From Peptostreptococcaceae bacterium (lineage in GTDB: Bacteria > Bacillota > Clostridia > Peptostreptococcales > Filifactoraceae): a stretch of 45,273 nucleotides of DNA. Positions 26,501-34,943 of this stretch are shown here, one piece after another; positions within the stretch are counted from its first letter, which is position 1, and each line of letters begins with the position of its first letter. A program made the translations under genes and the position numbers. Location: contig JAUNKE010000010.1 of the NCBI GenBank assembly GCA_030532905.1, positions 1 to 45,273 on the forward strand. The letters are read 5' to 3'. The notes beneath the pieces were generated by a model. The model was not told the origin of the DNA. It was given only the letters and a program-made list of their open reading frames with translations, and made no database searches.

Positions 26501-28804
26501 TTCCAAAAAGAATCCTTGCGGCATATCCTTTTCCAGCATTGCAATCTCGTCGGAAGTCAAAATAAACGCCACTTCAATGTCTTTCGTTTTTCCGCCCGGA
26601 ACCACTACCGTTTTTTGCTCAAACTTCTTAATTGCTTTCGGCTTTAACATCGCCTGTCCGTTTTCGACCGTATCCGTATTCAATACCGCGTAATAAACAA
26701 ACTCTTTATCTTCTTTCGCGTAATTTCTAAGAGTTGCATTAATCACGACGGTGTTCCCTTTAATCGTCTTCAAATTTACACTGGAGTAACCATTCGTTCC
26801 TTCAACAATCACGCTTGAACGAACCGCGCGAGCAAGATTCATGAGTCCCGCTCCCTGAGAGCGTGGAGACACATATGCCTTTGTCTGTTTATCGGTTAGC
26901 GGAACTGAACTGCTCATCAAAAGATTTTTTATTAGTTTGTATTTTTCTTTACCCTGAATCTCCGGGAAAGTTTTTTCAACATATTGTTTAACAATCGCTA
27001 TTCCCGCCGCAGCATGAGGAGATGCCATGGATGTTCCGCTCATCATTCCGTAAGAGTTCTCATTTAATGTTGAATAAATATCTCCACCCGGCGCGGTAAT
27101 ATCCGGCTTCATATTTCCTTCTGCAGATAAACCCCAGCTGGAGAAGTCGGAAATCTGATATCCCACAGGATTATCTACATAGACTTCTTCATTGGAGAAT
27201 GTCAAACGCATATTCGGCTTTGAAAGCAATATCTCTCCATCTTCCTTACTGATGAAAAATGCAGGGATGCTCACATCTTCAAGACCCATGTTGACCAATG
27301 GTGCAGATGGAAGATTATTGTATATAATGGCTCCTATCGCACCCTTCGCTTGCGCATTTTTTACTTTTTGGGAAAAAGTAATCTCACCTCTTTGAATCAA
27401 AGCGACTTTTCCACTTACATCTTTCCCTTCAAAATCCGCTTCTTTTCCAAGCCCTACATGAACAAAGCTCTGCTCTCCTTCCGGATGCGGAATGTCCGTG
27501 GAAGTAAATACAAAATAGTATTTTTCTCCATTATCGGTACCGGTGATTCTCTTTTGCTTAATTTTGGCATTGTTCACGGATGCTACACCCAAAGAAAGCT
27601 CCGCGATTCCCGGTGAACCGGTCAATCCGATATCCGGTACGGATGCCGGCGGTCTTACCAATTCTCTCGAGCCCAGAAATGCATCATTTCCGATTGCAAT
27701 CGCAACAACGATTCCGGCTTTTTCCGCTCTCTCAAGCGCATTGATTGTAGTTTGCTGAACATAGCGCTCACTGACGGATGTTGCACCCAAACTCATATTG
27801 ATGCTGTCCGCACCCAATTTAACCGAGTCGTCAATCGCTTTGTTGTAAACGGAAGCGGAAGTGGAACCCGGCTCAATTCTGTCACTGAATACGCGCATCG
27901 CCAACAACTGAACCTCCGGAGTAACTCCCTTCAGTTTATCTCCGTTTGCTCCGATAATTCCCGCGACATGCATTCCATGTGAACTGACGGATTCTTCAAC
28001 CAGTTCCTGATTTTTTTCCATATAGTTGTATCCGAACGGGAATTTGTCTGAGAAATATGCTCCGTCCAGATTCAATTCTTTGATGAGCTTCTCGCCCGCA
28101 TCTCTGCCTTTGATTTTCAGTGTGTCATACGAAACTTTTTGGAAAGCTTCATGGGACGGATCGAATCCGGAGTCGATAACCGACACGATTTGTCCCTTGC
28201 CCTTATACTCAAAATCGTCGCCGTCAACTCCGATCATCGGGTTGCTGCCGGCATCCTTAACAGTGATTTCAGGTCTCTTGTCCTGCAATTTCGGTGCAGG
28301 TATCGGCACATCAATCTCAGAAGATTTTACTTCCGGTAAAGCTACAATCTTTTTCGCATTGGCAAAAGTTGTTCTGATGACCAAAGCGTTAAGCGTAACA
28401 TCCATCGTATCGAGAACTTCGTATCGAACACCTAAACGATTTATCTTTTTCTTTAATATCTCTTGAGATTTTTTGGCATACTCAACTTGCTCCGCCAAGC
28501 CTTCCCGCGATTTTAATCGGCTCGCCTCTGTTTCTTGGAGATTATGTTTTTCCGCCATAATTTTCGAATCAATTTCAACAGTCACCGTAACGGACTCGTT
28601 ATCCTTACGATTTTTCCCTTGTCGAACAAAATCCGCTACAACGGAATTTGCTTTTCCTCTGCTCGCTAAAATTTCCGATTCCAACTGTTTTACTTTGCTG
28701 TCCTGAAGTCCGACGACATCCCCGGCAAAAGCCGTTCCCGAAGGCACAACGGAAGATATCAATAAAACGGCTGATAATATGATTGAGGTCAATCTTCTTT
28801 TCAC
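23567..28804 (-). CDS. Large secreted subtilase with FIVAR-type repeats and a C-terminal NEAT-like domain
   Basis: A 1745-residue exported S8 serine protease of the lactocepin/C5a-peptidase type. Order: signal peptide 1-27; propeptide-like region to about 165; catalytic domain with Asp211 (VIDSGFDP), His276 (SHGMHVAG), oxyanion Asn373 and Ser592 (GTSMASPH); a protease-associated insert at about 440-545; Fn3-like regions near 680-800; a FlgD-like Ig segment (ISPNGDGKGDF) near 870-1000; a FIVAR repeat and further helical repeats at about 1335-1615; and a beta-rich domain at 1619-1745 that looks like NEAT and ends KLMFDWNRAK. All catalytic residues are intact. There is no SLH, LPXTG or membrane anchor. 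The start is GTG, with AAGGAGG upstream. It follows the SLH protein in the same transcript, across a strong hairpin. Confidence 0.9.
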   Translation of the reverse strand: MKRRLTSIILSAVLLISSVVPSGTAFAGDVVGLQDSKVKQLESEILASRGKANSVVADFVRQGKNRKDNESVTVTVEIDSKIMAEKHNLQETEASRLKSREGLAEQVEYAKKSQEILKKKINRLGVRYEVLDTMDVTLNALVIRTTFANAKKIVALPEVKSSEIDVPIPAPKLQDKRPEITVKDAGSNPMIGVDGDDFEYKGKGQIVSVIDSGFDPSHEAFQKVSYDTLKIKGRDAGEKLIKELNLDGAYFSDKFPFGYNYMEKNQELVEESVSSHGMHVAGIIGANGDKLKGVTPEVQLLAMRVFSDRIEPGSTSASVYNKAIDDSVKLGADSINMSLGATSVSERYVQQTTINALERAEKAGIVVAIAIGNDAFLGSRELVRPPASVPDIGLTGSPGIAELSLGVASVNNAKIKQKRITGTDNGEKYYFVFTSTDIPHPEGEQSFVHVGLGKEADFEGKDVSGKVALIQRGEITFSQKVKNAQAKGAIGAIIYNNLPSAPLVNMGLEDVSIPAFFISKEDGEILLSKPNMRLTFSNEEVYVDNPVGYQISDFSSWGLSAEGNMKPDITAPGGDIYSTLNENSYGMMSGTSMASPHAAAGIAIVKQYVEKTFPEIQGKEKYKLIKNLLMSSSVPLTDKQTKAYVSPRSQGAGLMNLARAVRSSVIVEGTNGYSSVNLKTIKGNTVVINATLRNYAKEDKEFVYYAVLNTDTVENGQAMLKPKAIKKFEQKTVVVPGGKTKDIEVAFILTSDEIAMLEKDMPQGFFLEGYVFFEAPASQKEREMEAFSFPFVGFRGEWDRITVLDPSVYDHIANGTRPFYYEAAKDSYKPFTFIASRDDGMFVALGEDEDNTFENPKYDAEKIAISPNGDGKGDFAQFFGTFLRNYNGFEIRVFDQRNLNTELYKVAEPDDVGRKNFIRPSMFGNSNHNSSKMHWRWDGMNQQGEIMPDGKYVFEVSVKPDSSENAPAQKMQLPILIDTIAPKIKKSSYDADKHIFTLEEVIEQGSGIRSQIIVKGREIFKPDAEGKFQLKPEIKIEDATLKISDYAYNTISLPLDKAIRRGNERSIIVKPVIDSGAVTANKFKWAVEDLDGNVIENPYNLEVGKYYLVISDVDEAYEISGPSRIPFEITEKDVDKVIEVPFVYKNRAKVVIEVKNPQNAAVKLVVLDKNKGIEFATTPLSSDKYGANVPEGEYVVALKQLDKDFFAYIKNEDVLVRRSGQEGSTPIVEIHKKEMQQGLVNLVRNGYEGRATVQFVGRDAKKTTYSVDLEAGKNNQMIELPKGLNFDIYVTDLETEDYASKPAEFTISGNNLLATVELEKGGAKNPIPVDKTMLRILINRSREYMEKDFSPESWADFEIALAEAEKVYNNPEATQAMVDKAASELKLAIEQLVPIVNAGDKALLRKKIDEAKELLRKHRDEYQNASVIDLEALIAEAEELYNSKKPEHNTKERINFAIAELERAMREMKRKDGKVDKTKLADLLKEAEEIFKNRELYVEEDIAALEKGYDFAKKVFENDNATEVQVTHAIQKISLPLKKLRLKDSDKEKLKEEIRISEAIDLSKYALEGKAEFREALRKAKAVYMNRRATQDEINKAYEELFAKRQALKPISEDDKEEATYHVPVRLMETDGAEESTGNAFLSSDAIVEKTKDGYRYKLTFNTTYIDLGMDGVEGNVTELYIKDGSGYSKLEAKEVSKSILEYTFESDKKLDEQEVLYVIDFMVDYGIPNYEAKLMFDWNRAKIS

Positions 28805-28828
28805 TAAAAGTCCTCCTTATTTCATTAT

Positions 28829-28856
28829 GTGTTGTGGCGGTTTTCCGCCACAACAC
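28829..28856 (-). other. Perfect 12-pair intercistronic hairpin without a T tract
   Basis: GTGTTGTGGCGG pairs completely with CCGCCACAACAC across a TTTT loop (AAAA on the minus strand). It lies between the stop of the SLH protein and the ribosome site of the subtilase. Without following T residues it is a poor terminator and more likely a processing, stabilising or attenuating element that sets the expression ratio of the two genes. Confidence 0.7.
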
Positions 28857-28868
28857 TTACTTTGCTCG

Positions 28869-31800
28869 CTATTTACTAGCAGTCATTATCGCATTGTATG
28901 CCCAATGTTCTTTTTTCACATCGTCATAATCTTTTTCGCGATTCTTTTTCGTTTCTACATTAAACGCTCTAGTAATCATTGCAACCGCCTCAGCTCGAGT
29001 AATCGCATTTTCCGGTTTGAAGCTGCCGTCTTTGTAACCGGCAATGATTCCCGCTTCAACGCATGCCGCGATTTCCGCTGCCGCCCAATGCTCTTGGTTG
29101 ACATCTTTCGGCATCTTCGTTCCGGATGAAAGATTCTTGATTTTTGCTAGAATATATGCGTATTCCGCTCTTGTAATATTTTGTTGCGGATTGATTTTGC
29201 CGCTTTCATCGGAGCGAATATATTCCAATGAACCCAACTTGGATAATGAATTTGCATACCATGCATCTTCTTTAATATCCGTAAACTTTTTACTTGTTTC
29301 CGCCGCATCGTCGATTAGCGCATCAAACATTGCAGCCACCTCAGCTCGAGTCATATTTTTATTCGGCATGAATTTATTATTCGGGAATCCTTTCATAAAT
29401 CCGTTGCCGAGAATCTTGCTGATTCTTTCGTTATCCGCCTTCTTCAGCGCCTCTTCCAATCGAGCGATTGCTTCTTTGTCGCCTTTTTTAGCCAACTCAA
29501 TTTCTTTTTCCAAAGCTTTCAATGTTTCCGCGCTGTAGATTTCTTTGCTCTTGGAATCCTTAAGAATTCTCTCGGCCTTTTCAATCATCTTTTGAACAGC
29601 TTTCGGATCTTTTGCTAGCGGAACCTGATTGTCCGGTATCGTAGTGCTTCCTCGGTTGGAGCTTCCGCCGCCACCGCTGAAACCGTCTCCGCCGCTTCCG
29701 CCGCCGCTGTTTCCTCCACCGCTGTTGGAAGAATCTTTTTCATTGAAGAAAGTAAATGTATCATCTTTTCCTTCTTCAACCTTAACTACCTTCGGTGCGC
29801 TATCCAATTTATAACCGCTCGGAGCAGCCAATTGAACAATGGTATAATCTCCTTTTTCGAGTTCAAAATTCATTCCTGAAGCATCATTGATGGTGAACTC
29901 TTTTTTCTCATTGGTACTTGAAATTTCAAATTTTCCGCCGACAAGCGCCGCATTTGTCTGTTTATCCTTATTCAAAATCACCAATTTGGATTTTTGCGGA
30001 TTAGTCTGATCCACTTTGAAATCTTTATTCCAGTCTAAAAGCAATACGACATCTTTGGTCTCAACTTCTTTTGTCGCCTTATCTTTGATTTCCACTTTCA
30101 GCATCAACTCCATATCCTTAGCCGGATTTTTCGGATTGAGCGTGTCATTCGGAATCAAATGAATAAACTCGCCTTCTTTGCCCGGAGTCGTTCTTCCGTA
30201 AATGGCCTTGTTTTTTGTAACAATCGCCATTCTATCTACGGTATATTCTTTATTCTCCGATTCAAACGGTTTGAATTTGAAAGTTGTCGGCGCGAGAGTA
30301 ACTCTCGCTTTCGAAGATGACACTTTGTTTACAATTATTTTTTCAAGTGCATCGTTTATCGGTGAATGAGATTTCTTGTCCATATTCAAAATATGAGCAA
30401 ACTCTTTCAGATTTTTGGTATTATCCACCGGAGGCGGTGCCGTTTTTTGGAATACAACTTCATTGTCCGTCTCCAACCATACCGGTTTTTCATCAAATCC
30501 TAATGCGATAGCCAGTCTTCTCTTAACGGTATATTTCTGACCTTCTTTCGCACCCTTTATTTCGTATTCATACACGAATTTTTCAATATCATTGTTGTCG
30601 CTGTTCAATTCGTCCTGATAAACTACAGTACCGTTCTCATCTTCAATAACGGTTTTAATTTCCCAGCCCAACGCTCCGAATCGCGTCTTGAATATTTTTG
30701 CTACAACTTCTTCTCTAGGAACATCTTTCTTTAATCCGAGCTGCTCCCTGTCCACCTTGTCGATGTAATGAAGAAGCTGATCCACATCTTCTATCATTCT
30801 TCCCTGTCCTATCATCGGGTGGTTCATCAACTCCCAATAGAACATCTCCAAGCTGTTGATTCTTTGCGTATAAACAATTTTCTCATCATACGCTGCAACT
30901 TGAATGTCCATACTTGTTTTCTGAGGGTAGTATAGAGTATCCGCTCCCTCAAAAAGAACCCCTATTCGTTTCATTTTCTTCTTCAAATCTTCGTCCGGAT
31001 TTGTCGGAAAAAAGTTTTTGTTTATGGTAAATGCAGCAAATTGCCCGCCAATCCCCTCATCGATTTGTTCAACCATTGTATCAAAAGGCAATTCCCTAAT
31101 CTTATTCATTGATAAACTAACCTGAACCCGATCGTCAACGGATGCCCTTATCACCATATTGAGAAGCATCTTCTCCGGAACGGTTTCCAACATATTTTCC
31201 GAAAAATTTACTATAGAAAGTTCTTCCAAATTCCCATAAGATTCCGGAATGCTCTTAAGCTGATTTGTCGCCGCCAACAAAACCGCCAATTCCTTCAACT
31301 CGGAGATGGATTCCGGCAGCTCTTTCAATCGATTGTACGATAGATGCAAAGTGGTGATTTCGGGATTGTTCTTGAACAAATCTTCCGGAATCGACTGTAA
31401 TTTATTTCGCGCTAAAATGACAACTTGAAGCTTCTTGTTATGCGCAAACATATCGCTCGGTATCGACTCCAGATTGAGTTCTTCTAAGAATATTTCTTTC
31501 AACTCCGAAAAATTAGAAAGAAAATCGTCCGGGATTTCAATCAACGGATTGGACGATATAGCCATTCTCTCCAATTTATTTTGATTTCTAAATGCATTCG
31601 GGTGAATCTTGGTAATTTTGTTACCGCCAAGATCAATAACCTTAAGGTTTGTCGCTTTTTCGAATACATCTTCTCCAATAAATTCTATATTATTTTCCGC
31701 TAAATATATCTCTTTCACATTCGGCCCCAAATGCTTCAACAAAGAAATGTCCTTAATCTCTTGGAATCCTAATTTCAAAACTTCTATTTTGGTTTCTTCC

Positions 31801-32819
31801 AACTCTTTAATTGAAATTTTCTTGTCACCGTCCGTATCCACACCTTGTTGAATCAACCCTTGAATAAGGCCGGGATCTCCCGATGGCGTACTGAAATTTT
31901 CATAACCTGCCCAAGGGTTTGCAGTTGCATCGAAGGTAATCTCGGATTTGTGGTAACTGTCACTGTCAAAATTATCCTTCTCCGCCGGTTTTCCGTTAAA
32001 TGGTGCATTCTCCCCAAAGATTGCAACCGTCTTCTTCTCTTTAATATCTGAAACGCTTACACTGTATTCCACTAAAGTCACGACATCTTTGTCGTTTTTA
32101 GCAAGAACTTTTGAAGTCGCCTCTTTCCATTCGTTTCCGTCTTTCACTACGAATTTTTCAATTTCCGCAGCGGATTTATACACCAAGAAGCTGATTGTAT
32201 AGGCTTTATTCTGCACGGAAAGCTTGGATTTCACATCAATATATTCGCTCACTTTCAAGTCGGATAAATCTTTCGCTTCAAAAGTAAGTTCATATTCTCC
32301 GTCATCCAAATTCAATTTTTCTGCTGAATTTTGAAGAAGCGTATCGTCATGTTCATTTTCAAAAATGATTACGCTTTCTTTGTCCGTTCCCCAAATTAAT
32401 TTAATGGTATTTTTTTTCAACTTTGCAGGATTACTCAATATCGTGAGCTGATTCCCCTCCACTACAAAGTCGGTGCCCCTTTTGTCAAAACGCAAGTCGT
32501 TTACAAAAACTTCTTCTACTTTTTCCAAAACTTTTCCGGCATCTTCTTGGGAAGAGAAAATAATCAACTTATCATCTTCCGATTTTGCACCGAAAACAAT
32601 TTTAGAAGCATCGAGTTCTTCGACCGCAGGCTGATTGGATTTCTCTCCGTCTACCCCATCCTTCTTCTCGGATACCGGAGCATCAACCTCTGAATGTTCC
32701 ACTTCTCCTTTTGGCACAAGCGATATGCTTGACTCATCGGCAAATGCTGACGGCACACTCGTACACATCATCAAAGCTGCAAGAAAAGCTGACATCCAGC
32801 GTCTCGTCTGTTTGTGCAT
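28869..32819 (-). CDS. SLH-anchored surface protein with HID-, NEAT-like, leucine-rich and SpaA domains
   Basis: A 1316-residue cell-surface protein. Order: signal peptide 1-27; a hemoglobin-interacting-like (DUF1533/Shr HID) domain at about 72-155; a NEAT-like domain at 170-270; an EF-hand-like loop DTDGDKKISIKE (328-339); leucine-rich repeats at about 345-605; a linker; a second NEAT-like domain at 806-932 ending VVLLLDWNK; a SpaA/Cna-B-like domain at 942-1027; a Gly/Ser tract; a helical segment; and SLH units at 1131-1316. The order recalls streptococcal Shr and Bacillus IlsA, which bind hemoproteins and take up heme. The tyrosines that coordinate heme in canonical NEAT domains are not obvious here, so heme binding is an inference. 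SLH units bind cell-wall polysaccharide. The first SLH lacks its front half and the last is only a front half. Ribosome site is AGGAGG. Confidence 0.85.
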   Translation of the reverse strand: MHKQTRRWMSAFLAALMMCTSVPSAFADESSISLVPKGEVEHSEVDAPVSEKKDGVDGEKSNQPAVEELDASKIVFGAKSEDDKLIIFSSQEDAGKVLEKVEEVFVNDLRFDKRGTDFVVEGNQLTILSNPAKLKKNTIKLIWGTDKESVIIFENEHDDTLLQNSAEKLNLDDGEYELTFEAKDLSDLKVSEYIDVKSKLSVQNKAYTISFLVYKSAAEIEKFVVKDGNEWKEATSKVLAKNDKDVVTLVEYSVSVSDIKEKKTVAIFGENAPFNGKPAEKDNFDSDSYHKSEITFDATANPWAGYENFSTPSGDPGLIQGLIQQGVDTDGDKKISIKELEETKIEVLKLGFQEIKDISLLKHLGPNVKEIYLAENNIEFIGEDVFEKATNLKVIDLGGNKITKIHPNAFRNQNKLERMAISSNPLIEIPDDFLSNFSELKEIFLEELNLESIPSDMFAHNKKLQVVILARNKLQSIPEDLFKNNPEITTLHLSYNRLKELPESISELKELAVLLAATNQLKSIPESYGNLEELSIVNFSENMLETVPEKMLLNMVIRASVDDRVQVSLSMNKIRELPFDTMVEQIDEGIGGQFAAFTINKNFFPTNPDEDLKKKMKRIGVLFEGADTLYYPQKTSMDIQVAAYDEKIVYTQRINSLEMFYWELMNHPMIGQGRMIEDVDQLLHYIDKVDREQLGLKKDVPREEVVAKIFKTRFGALGWEIKTVIEDENGTVVYQDELNSDNNDIEKFVYEYEIKGAKEGQKYTVKRRLAIALGFDEKPVWLETDNEVVFQKTAPPPVDNTKNLKEFAHILNMDKKSHSPINDALEKIIVNKVSSSKARVTLAPTTFKFKPFESENKEYTVDRMAIVTKNKAIYGRTTPGKEGEFIHLIPNDTLNPKNPAKDMELMLKVEIKDKATKEVETKDVVLLLDWNKDFKVDQTNPQKSKLVILNKDKQTNAALVGGKFEISSTNEKKEFTINDASGMNFELEKGDYTIVQLAAPSGYKLDSAPKVVKVEEGKDDTFTFFNEKDSSNSGGGNSGGGSGGDGFSGGGGSSNRGSTTIPDNQVPLAKDPKAVQKMIEKAERILKDSKSKEIYSAETLKALEKEIELAKKGDKEAIARLEEALKKADNERISKILGNGFMKGFPNNKFMPNKNMTRAEVAAMFDALIDDAAETSKKFTDIKEDAWYANSLSKLGSLEYIRSDESGKINPQQNITRAEYAYILAKIKNLSSGTKMPKDVNQEHWAAAEIAACVEAGIIAGYKDGSFKPENAITRAEAVAMITRAFNVETKKNREKDYDDVKKEHWAYNAIMTASK

Positions 32820-33015
32820 AATAACCTCCTTAAAAAATTTGATTTATAAGTAAAAGGCAGAGCCTTCTTACTCCGTATTCTCAAATCAAAATTCATAATA
32901 CGAAATTATGAGCTTTTGGACAAAACAAAAATTCTTCTTCAAAACTTTTCAAAAGAGAATTCATAGAGTCTATAAAAATCCGCCACAACTTTACAAAAAC
33001 GCCACAAGTTTTTTG

Positions 33016-33035
33016 TGTTATAATTTATTATAACA
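33016..33035. promoter_or_regulatory. Perfect 20-base palindrome resembling a PerR/Fur box
   Basis: TGTTATAAT-TT-ATTATAACA is fully symmetrical. It resembles the Bacillus PerR box (two 7-base arms) but with two central bases instead of one. It lies about 200 bases upstream of the SLH surface protein and also contains a TATAAT in each direction, so it could instead be back-to-back -10 elements. Confidence 0.45.
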
Positions 33036-33677
33036 ACATAATTGCATTTTTATTAAAGTCAAAATTGTGCTTTTTATCCTTTACGCATCCCAAAAAAGTG
33101 CAAATTTTACTCTCGGAAAAAGCAAAATACTTAACCCCGTTATGTGATACTTCTCTATATATTTCCCTTTTTAACACAAATATTCAAACCTTGTAAAAAT
33201 CGTCCGTATGAAACCATTTTACAAACAATGGTTTCTTGTTCCAGTTTGAAGCTTTGTGTTTTTTGTTTCTTAAGCAATTTTCAAAAAACAGTATCTATAT
33301 ACTATCATACGATTTCCCGTTTGACAATTTTTTTATATCCTTTCAAATTTTATTCCAATTTCAAAAAAATAGAATTATTTTCCGTCCTTTTTTCAATGAA
33401 TTAAGAGCTTTTATTTTTTGTGAGCAATTATTTCTCGATTGAATTTATAATTTGATATTCCGAATTATTTTTCAATTTTCTTTTCGTCTCAAAGATATTT
33501 TTTGTTTGCACAAGGTTTTCCTCTTTTGTGATTCAGCATATTAAAAATCATTATCAAATCAACTTTTCAAAACTTCAAAACAAATATGCTGCATAACTCC
33601 ATTGTAGCAAGAAAACATTATTATTTATTTCTAGTTTGTTTAACCTACAAATAAGAAAATCAATTCAGTCCCAAAAT
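33036..33677. other. AT-rich intergenic region without a gene
   Basis: About 640 bases with very low GC and many stops in all frames. Two inverted repeats stand out: 33210-33218 with 33227-33235 (nine pairs, eight-base loop) and 33534-33542 with 33583-33591 (CAGCATATT, nine pairs, 40-base spacer). Neither is followed by a T tract. No gene is supported. Confidence 0.5.
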
Positions 33678-33812
33678 TTATTTATATGTGTTTTTAATCG
33701 AACCTTTATTTTGATATCGGAATTCTGATTTCGCTTTCACAAAAAGAGATTTTTCATTTGAATGTCTATATCGAACCGAGTTAGTATTAAATATTTTCCT
33801 TTTACCGCTCAT
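33678..33812 (-). CDS. Doubtful 44-codon ORF downstream of yitT
   Basis: The open frame starts MSGKRKIFNTNSVRYRHSNE and is rich in Lys, Arg, Ser and Asn. It has no ribosome site and lies beyond the yitT terminator, so expression is doubtful. It may be part of a dispersed repeat. I do not recognise a product. Confidence 0.2.
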   Translation of the reverse strand: MSGKRKIFNTNSVRYRHSNEKSLFVKAKSEFRYQNKGSIKNTYK

Positions 33813-33823
33813 GTTGAGAGCTA

Positions 33824-33869
33824 AATAAAAAAGCCTCCCGGTTTTAGATATTTCTAAAACCAAGAGGCT
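33824..33869 (-). terminator. Terminator of yitT
   Basis: A long imperfect hairpin (33832-33869) with AGCCTC/GAGGCT base and GGTTTTAGA/TCTAAAACC upper stem is followed by T-rich sequence on the minus strand. Confidence 0.85.
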
Positions 33870-33961
33870 GAAGTGATAAATTGAAAACCTGATTTCAAAA
33901 TCATGCATCAAGGAGGTTGAAATCCGCGATGCGTCGCAATCCAAACATGGAACAAAGTAAA

Positions 33962-34804
33962 TTAACGCGTAAATCCATATCCATGTACTTCGCTGACAAA
34001 GTTCAAAGTCATAAAAACTTCCGGATCCAAATCCGTTGCAAATTTTTTAATTTTAATATATTCACTTTTGCTCACAACCGAGCTTACCAATATTTTTTCT
34101 TCACCGGAGAATCCGCCTTCCGCATAATAGAGTGTCGTTCCTCTATCAATTTCCTTTATAATATACTCGTTGATTTCCTTATAAAATTTGCTGTTGATGA
34201 CGATATTCAAATTTTTGTCAAACCCCGCAATGATGTTGTCAATAACGACCGAGTTGATTACGATGCCGAGCAGGGCGTACATTCCAAGTTGGAGTCCGAA
34301 AGTTATCGCCGCTCCCGCAAGGATGAAAAAGTCCGCAACCAGTAAACATTTCCCGATGTCGAGTCCCGTAAATTTGTTGATTATCTTTGCGATGATATCC
34401 GTTCCACCCGTCGATGCGTTCTGATAAAATATGATGCCCATTCCAATTCCCGAAATCACGATACCGTACAGCAAATTTATCAATAAGTCGTCAACGATCG
34501 GTTCCGTCATCGGTATCATTTTTTCCATTAAGGTTATCAGTCCCGAAAGCATCAAACTCGAGTAAATCGTATATCCGCCAAATTCCTTACCTAAAAAAAT
34601 GAATGCCAATATAAATAGAATCACATTGCATACCAACATAATCGCCCCGACCGGAAATTGCGGGAAATAATGATTCAGGATAACCGAAAATCCGCTGATT
34701 CCGCCAACCACTAAACGCGACGGCAACAAGAAGAAGTACAGACCGCAGGTAAGCAACATAAGACCGAAGTTAATCTTCAAAAACTTTTTAATATCAAAAT
34801 TCAT
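33962..34804 (-). CDS. yitT: YitT-family membrane protein
   Basis: A 280-residue protein with five or six membrane helices (DUF161-type; GGISGFSVILNHYFPQFPVG and GMGIIFYQNASTGGTDIIAKI are family hallmarks) and a C-terminal soluble DUF2179 domain of about 80 residues. The molecular role of the family is not established. The start is the ATG with GGAGG four bases upstream. The promoter (34883-34911) and a hairpin in the leader are close by. Confidence 0.9.
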   Translation of the reverse strand: MNFDIKKFLKINFGLMLLTCGLYFFLLPSRLVVGGISGFSVILNHYFPQFPVGAIMLVCNVILFILAFIFLGKEFGGYTIYSSLMLSGLITLMEKMIPMTEPIVDDLLINLLYGIVISGIGMGIIFYQNASTGGTDIIAKIINKFTGLDIGKCLLVADFFILAGAAITFGLQLGMYALLGIVINSVVIDNIIAGFDKNLNIVINSKFYKEINEYIIKEIDRGTTLYYAEGGFSGEEKILVSSVVSKSEYIKIKKFATDLDPEVFMTLNFVSEVHGYGFTR

Positions 34805-34844
34805 AAAACCTCCATTACAAATCACCGCTACTTCACATAGAAAA

Positions 34845-34867
34845 CCCCTGAGCACGATACTCAAGGG
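34845..34867 (-). terminator. Hairpin with T tract in the yitT leader
   Basis: CCCCTGAG and CTCAAGGG pair over eight bases (one G-U) around a seven-base loop, followed on the minus strand by TTTTCT. It lies downstream of the yitT promoter, so it may both end the ATPase transcript and attenuate yitT. Confidence 0.55.
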
Positions 34868-34882
34868 CTTATTAGCAATATG

Positions 34883-34911
34883 ATTATAGCATTTTAATTT
34901 TACTTTGGCAA
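34883..34911 (-). promoter_or_regulatory. Promoter of yitT
   Basis: TTGCCA, 17 bases, TATAAT with TGC extension on the minus strand, located between the ATPase stop codon and the leader hairpin. Confidence 0.7.
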
Positions 34912-34943
34912 CCTATGCGGCAATTTTGCATTGTAATGGATCT

